This document shows positions 63,282-64,000 of a stretch of 64,000 bases of DNA, in pieces. Origin of the DNA: Exiguobacterium oxidotolerans JCM 12280 (GTDB lineage: Bacteria; Bacillota; Bacilli; Exiguobacteriales; Exiguobacteriaceae); NCBI RefSeq assembly GCF_000702625.1, contig NZ_JNIS01000001.1, positions 2,422,001 through 2,486,000 of the forward strand, written 5' to 3'. The notes below the pieces were generated by a model that worked only from the letters and a program-made list of their open reading frames with translations, searched no databases and was not told the DNA's origin. Each line of letters begins with the position of its first letter. Position 1 is the first letter of the stretch. The translations under genes were made by a program, and so were the position numbers.

Positions 63282-63302
63282 AAGACGTAATTATTCCGTT
63301 TT
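63282..63302 (+). promoter_or_regulatory. Zur-like operator
   Basis: AAGACGTAAT, T, ATTCCGTTTT. Each half matches 8 of 10 positions of the Bacillus Zur box (AAATCGTAAT-N-ATTACGATTT). It lies just after the predicted transcription start, fitting zinc-dependent repression. Confidence 0.65.
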
Positions 63303-63326
63303 AAAAAACGGAAGGAGTGAAGCCAA

Positions 63327-64000
63327 ATGAATGAACCGATTATTGAGATTAATCAAGTAACGTATGATTACCCGGATCGCCGTGTATTGAACAATGTGTC
63401 ATTCACAGTCGAGCAAGGACAATTTCTCGCCATCGTTGGCGAAAATGGATCCGGGAAGTCGACGTTAATTAAATGTATGCTTGGGTTGTTGAACCCAAAA
63501 GGATCGATTCGCCTGTTCGGACAAAATCAATCAGACTTTAACGACTGGTGGCGGATCAGCTATGTCTCACAAAAAGCAGCCTCGTTCAACTCCGGTTTTC
63601 CTGTAACGGTCGCTGAAGTCGTCGAAATGGGGCTGTACGCGAAAAAAGGGTTATTTCGCCGTGTAACGAAACAAGATCGTGAAAAAGTGAAAACGGCGCT
63701 TGAGACAGTCGGGATGTGGGAACGGCGCGACTCGAAGGTCGGTGATTTATCGGGGGGGCAACAACAACGCGTCTTTATCGCGCGTGCACTCGTCAATGAT
63801 CCGGACTTGATGATTCTCGATGAACCGACAGTCGGTGTCGACCAGCGGTATGTCAAAGAATTTTATGAAATTTTAGAAGAACTACGACGTGATAAGAAGC
63901 GGACGTTTGTCCTCGTCACGCATGATATTCATTTTGTCAGTAAGCTCGTCACGGACGTCATTCATCTCGTGGACGGACGTCTTGGTTGCAACTGTGGTAT
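63327..64000 (+). CDS. znuC: Zinc ABC transporter ATPase, partial (ZnuC/AdcC-like)
   Basis: ATPase subunit whose first 224 residues are visible; the gene runs past the window end. Walker A is GENGSGKSTLIK near residue 38, the Q-loop YVSQKAASFNSGFPVTVAEVV, the signature LSGGQQQRV, Walker B LMILDEPTVGVD, and the switch His in LVTHDIHF. The PVTVAEVV loop and the final GRLGCNCG fit metal-uptake ATPases. A Zur-like box upstream supports zinc as substrate. GGAAGGAG precedes the ATG. The permease and binding protein should lie beyond the end. Confidence 0.9.
   Translation, partial: MNEPIIEINQVTYDYPDRRVLNNVSFTVEQGQFLAIVGENGSGKSTLIKCMLGLLNPKGSIRLFGQNQSDFNDWWRISYVSQKAASFNSGFPVTVAEVVEMGLYAKKGLFRRVTKQDREKVKTALETVGMWERRDSKVGDLSGGQQQRVFIARALVNDPDLMILDEPTVGVDQRYVKEFYEILEELRRDKKRTFVLVTHDIHFVSKLVTDVIHLVDGRLGCNCG

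Noticed and set aside
1-64000. CRISPR arrays, insertion sequences, prophage genes, tRNA or rRNA genes
   Set aside because: No spaced direct repeats, transposase or integrase motifs, phage structural genes, or cloverleaf/rRNA signatures were seen on reading both strands.

Overview
The window reads as a chromosomal segment of a non-spore-forming member of the Bacillales, most probably Exiguobacterium. Strong AGGAGG-type ribosome binding sites, TTG and GTG starts, sigma-A promoters, a T-box leader and Bacillus-like gene order all point to the Firmicutes. From about 30.3 to 55.9 kb the order rpsU-yqeY-nfeD-floA-(small membrane protein)-phoH-pgpH-ybeY-dgkA-cdd-era-recO-glyQ-glyS-ccpN-yqfL-dnaG-sigA-cccA-trmK-yqfO-ispH-...-cshB-nfo follows the B. 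subtilis yqe/yqf region as I recall it. The sporulation genes yqfC and yqfD are absent. The genus assignment is inference, as no search was possible.

Region by region. 0.1-3.6 kb: deoC, then a BMP-family lipoprotein translationally coupled to a chemoreceptor, suggesting nucleoside metabolism and sensing. 3.6-10.6 kb: single genes (M23 peptidase, SDR with a SigB-like promoter, DUF1232, DedA, HAD phosphatase, PTS EIIC-like membrane protein, MDR reductase, tiny Pro/Asp-rich protein). 10.9-25.4 kb: a large surface-polysaccharide locus with glycosyltransferases, a methyltransferase, UDP-ManNAc dehydrogenase, a TagGH-like ABC exporter, UDP-GlcNAc 2-epimerase, an unrecognised protein, an MBOAT/DHHW O-acetylation pair and an LCP ligase. 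Together they suggest an O-acetylated, ManNAc-uronate-containing polymer made in the cytosol, exported and attached to the wall. 25.8-30.0 kb: secreted type I pullulanase and a dicarboxylate/amino-acid symporter. 30.3-50.6 kb: the conserved housekeeping block (translation, c-di-AMP turnover, cell-wall lipid recycling, DNA repair, glycyl-tRNA synthetase under a T-box, CcpN, primase, SigA, cytochrome c, ispH). 50.8-53.5 kb: an inserted sensor kinase, broken by a one-base frameshift, with a membrane-anchored sugar-binding-type protein and no response regulator. 53.6-56.6 kb: cshB, nfo and an HNH-like protein. 56.6-59.1 kb: Fur-boxed feoAB plus a Cys-rich partner. 59.2-63.1 kb: XapX protein and the ppx-ppk polyphosphate operon on the minus strand. 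From 63.2 kb: a Zur-boxed zinc ABC transporter ATPase that runs off the end.

The least ordinary items are the lipoprotein-chemoreceptor bicistron, the frameshifted kinase with its binding protein, the likely AUC start of the EIIC-like gene, two related large imperfect hairpin elements (25.4 and 49.5 kb), and the O-acetylated ManNAcA polymer locus with its unrecognised 165-residue protein. No CRISPR array, insertion sequence, prophage, tRNA or rRNA was seen.
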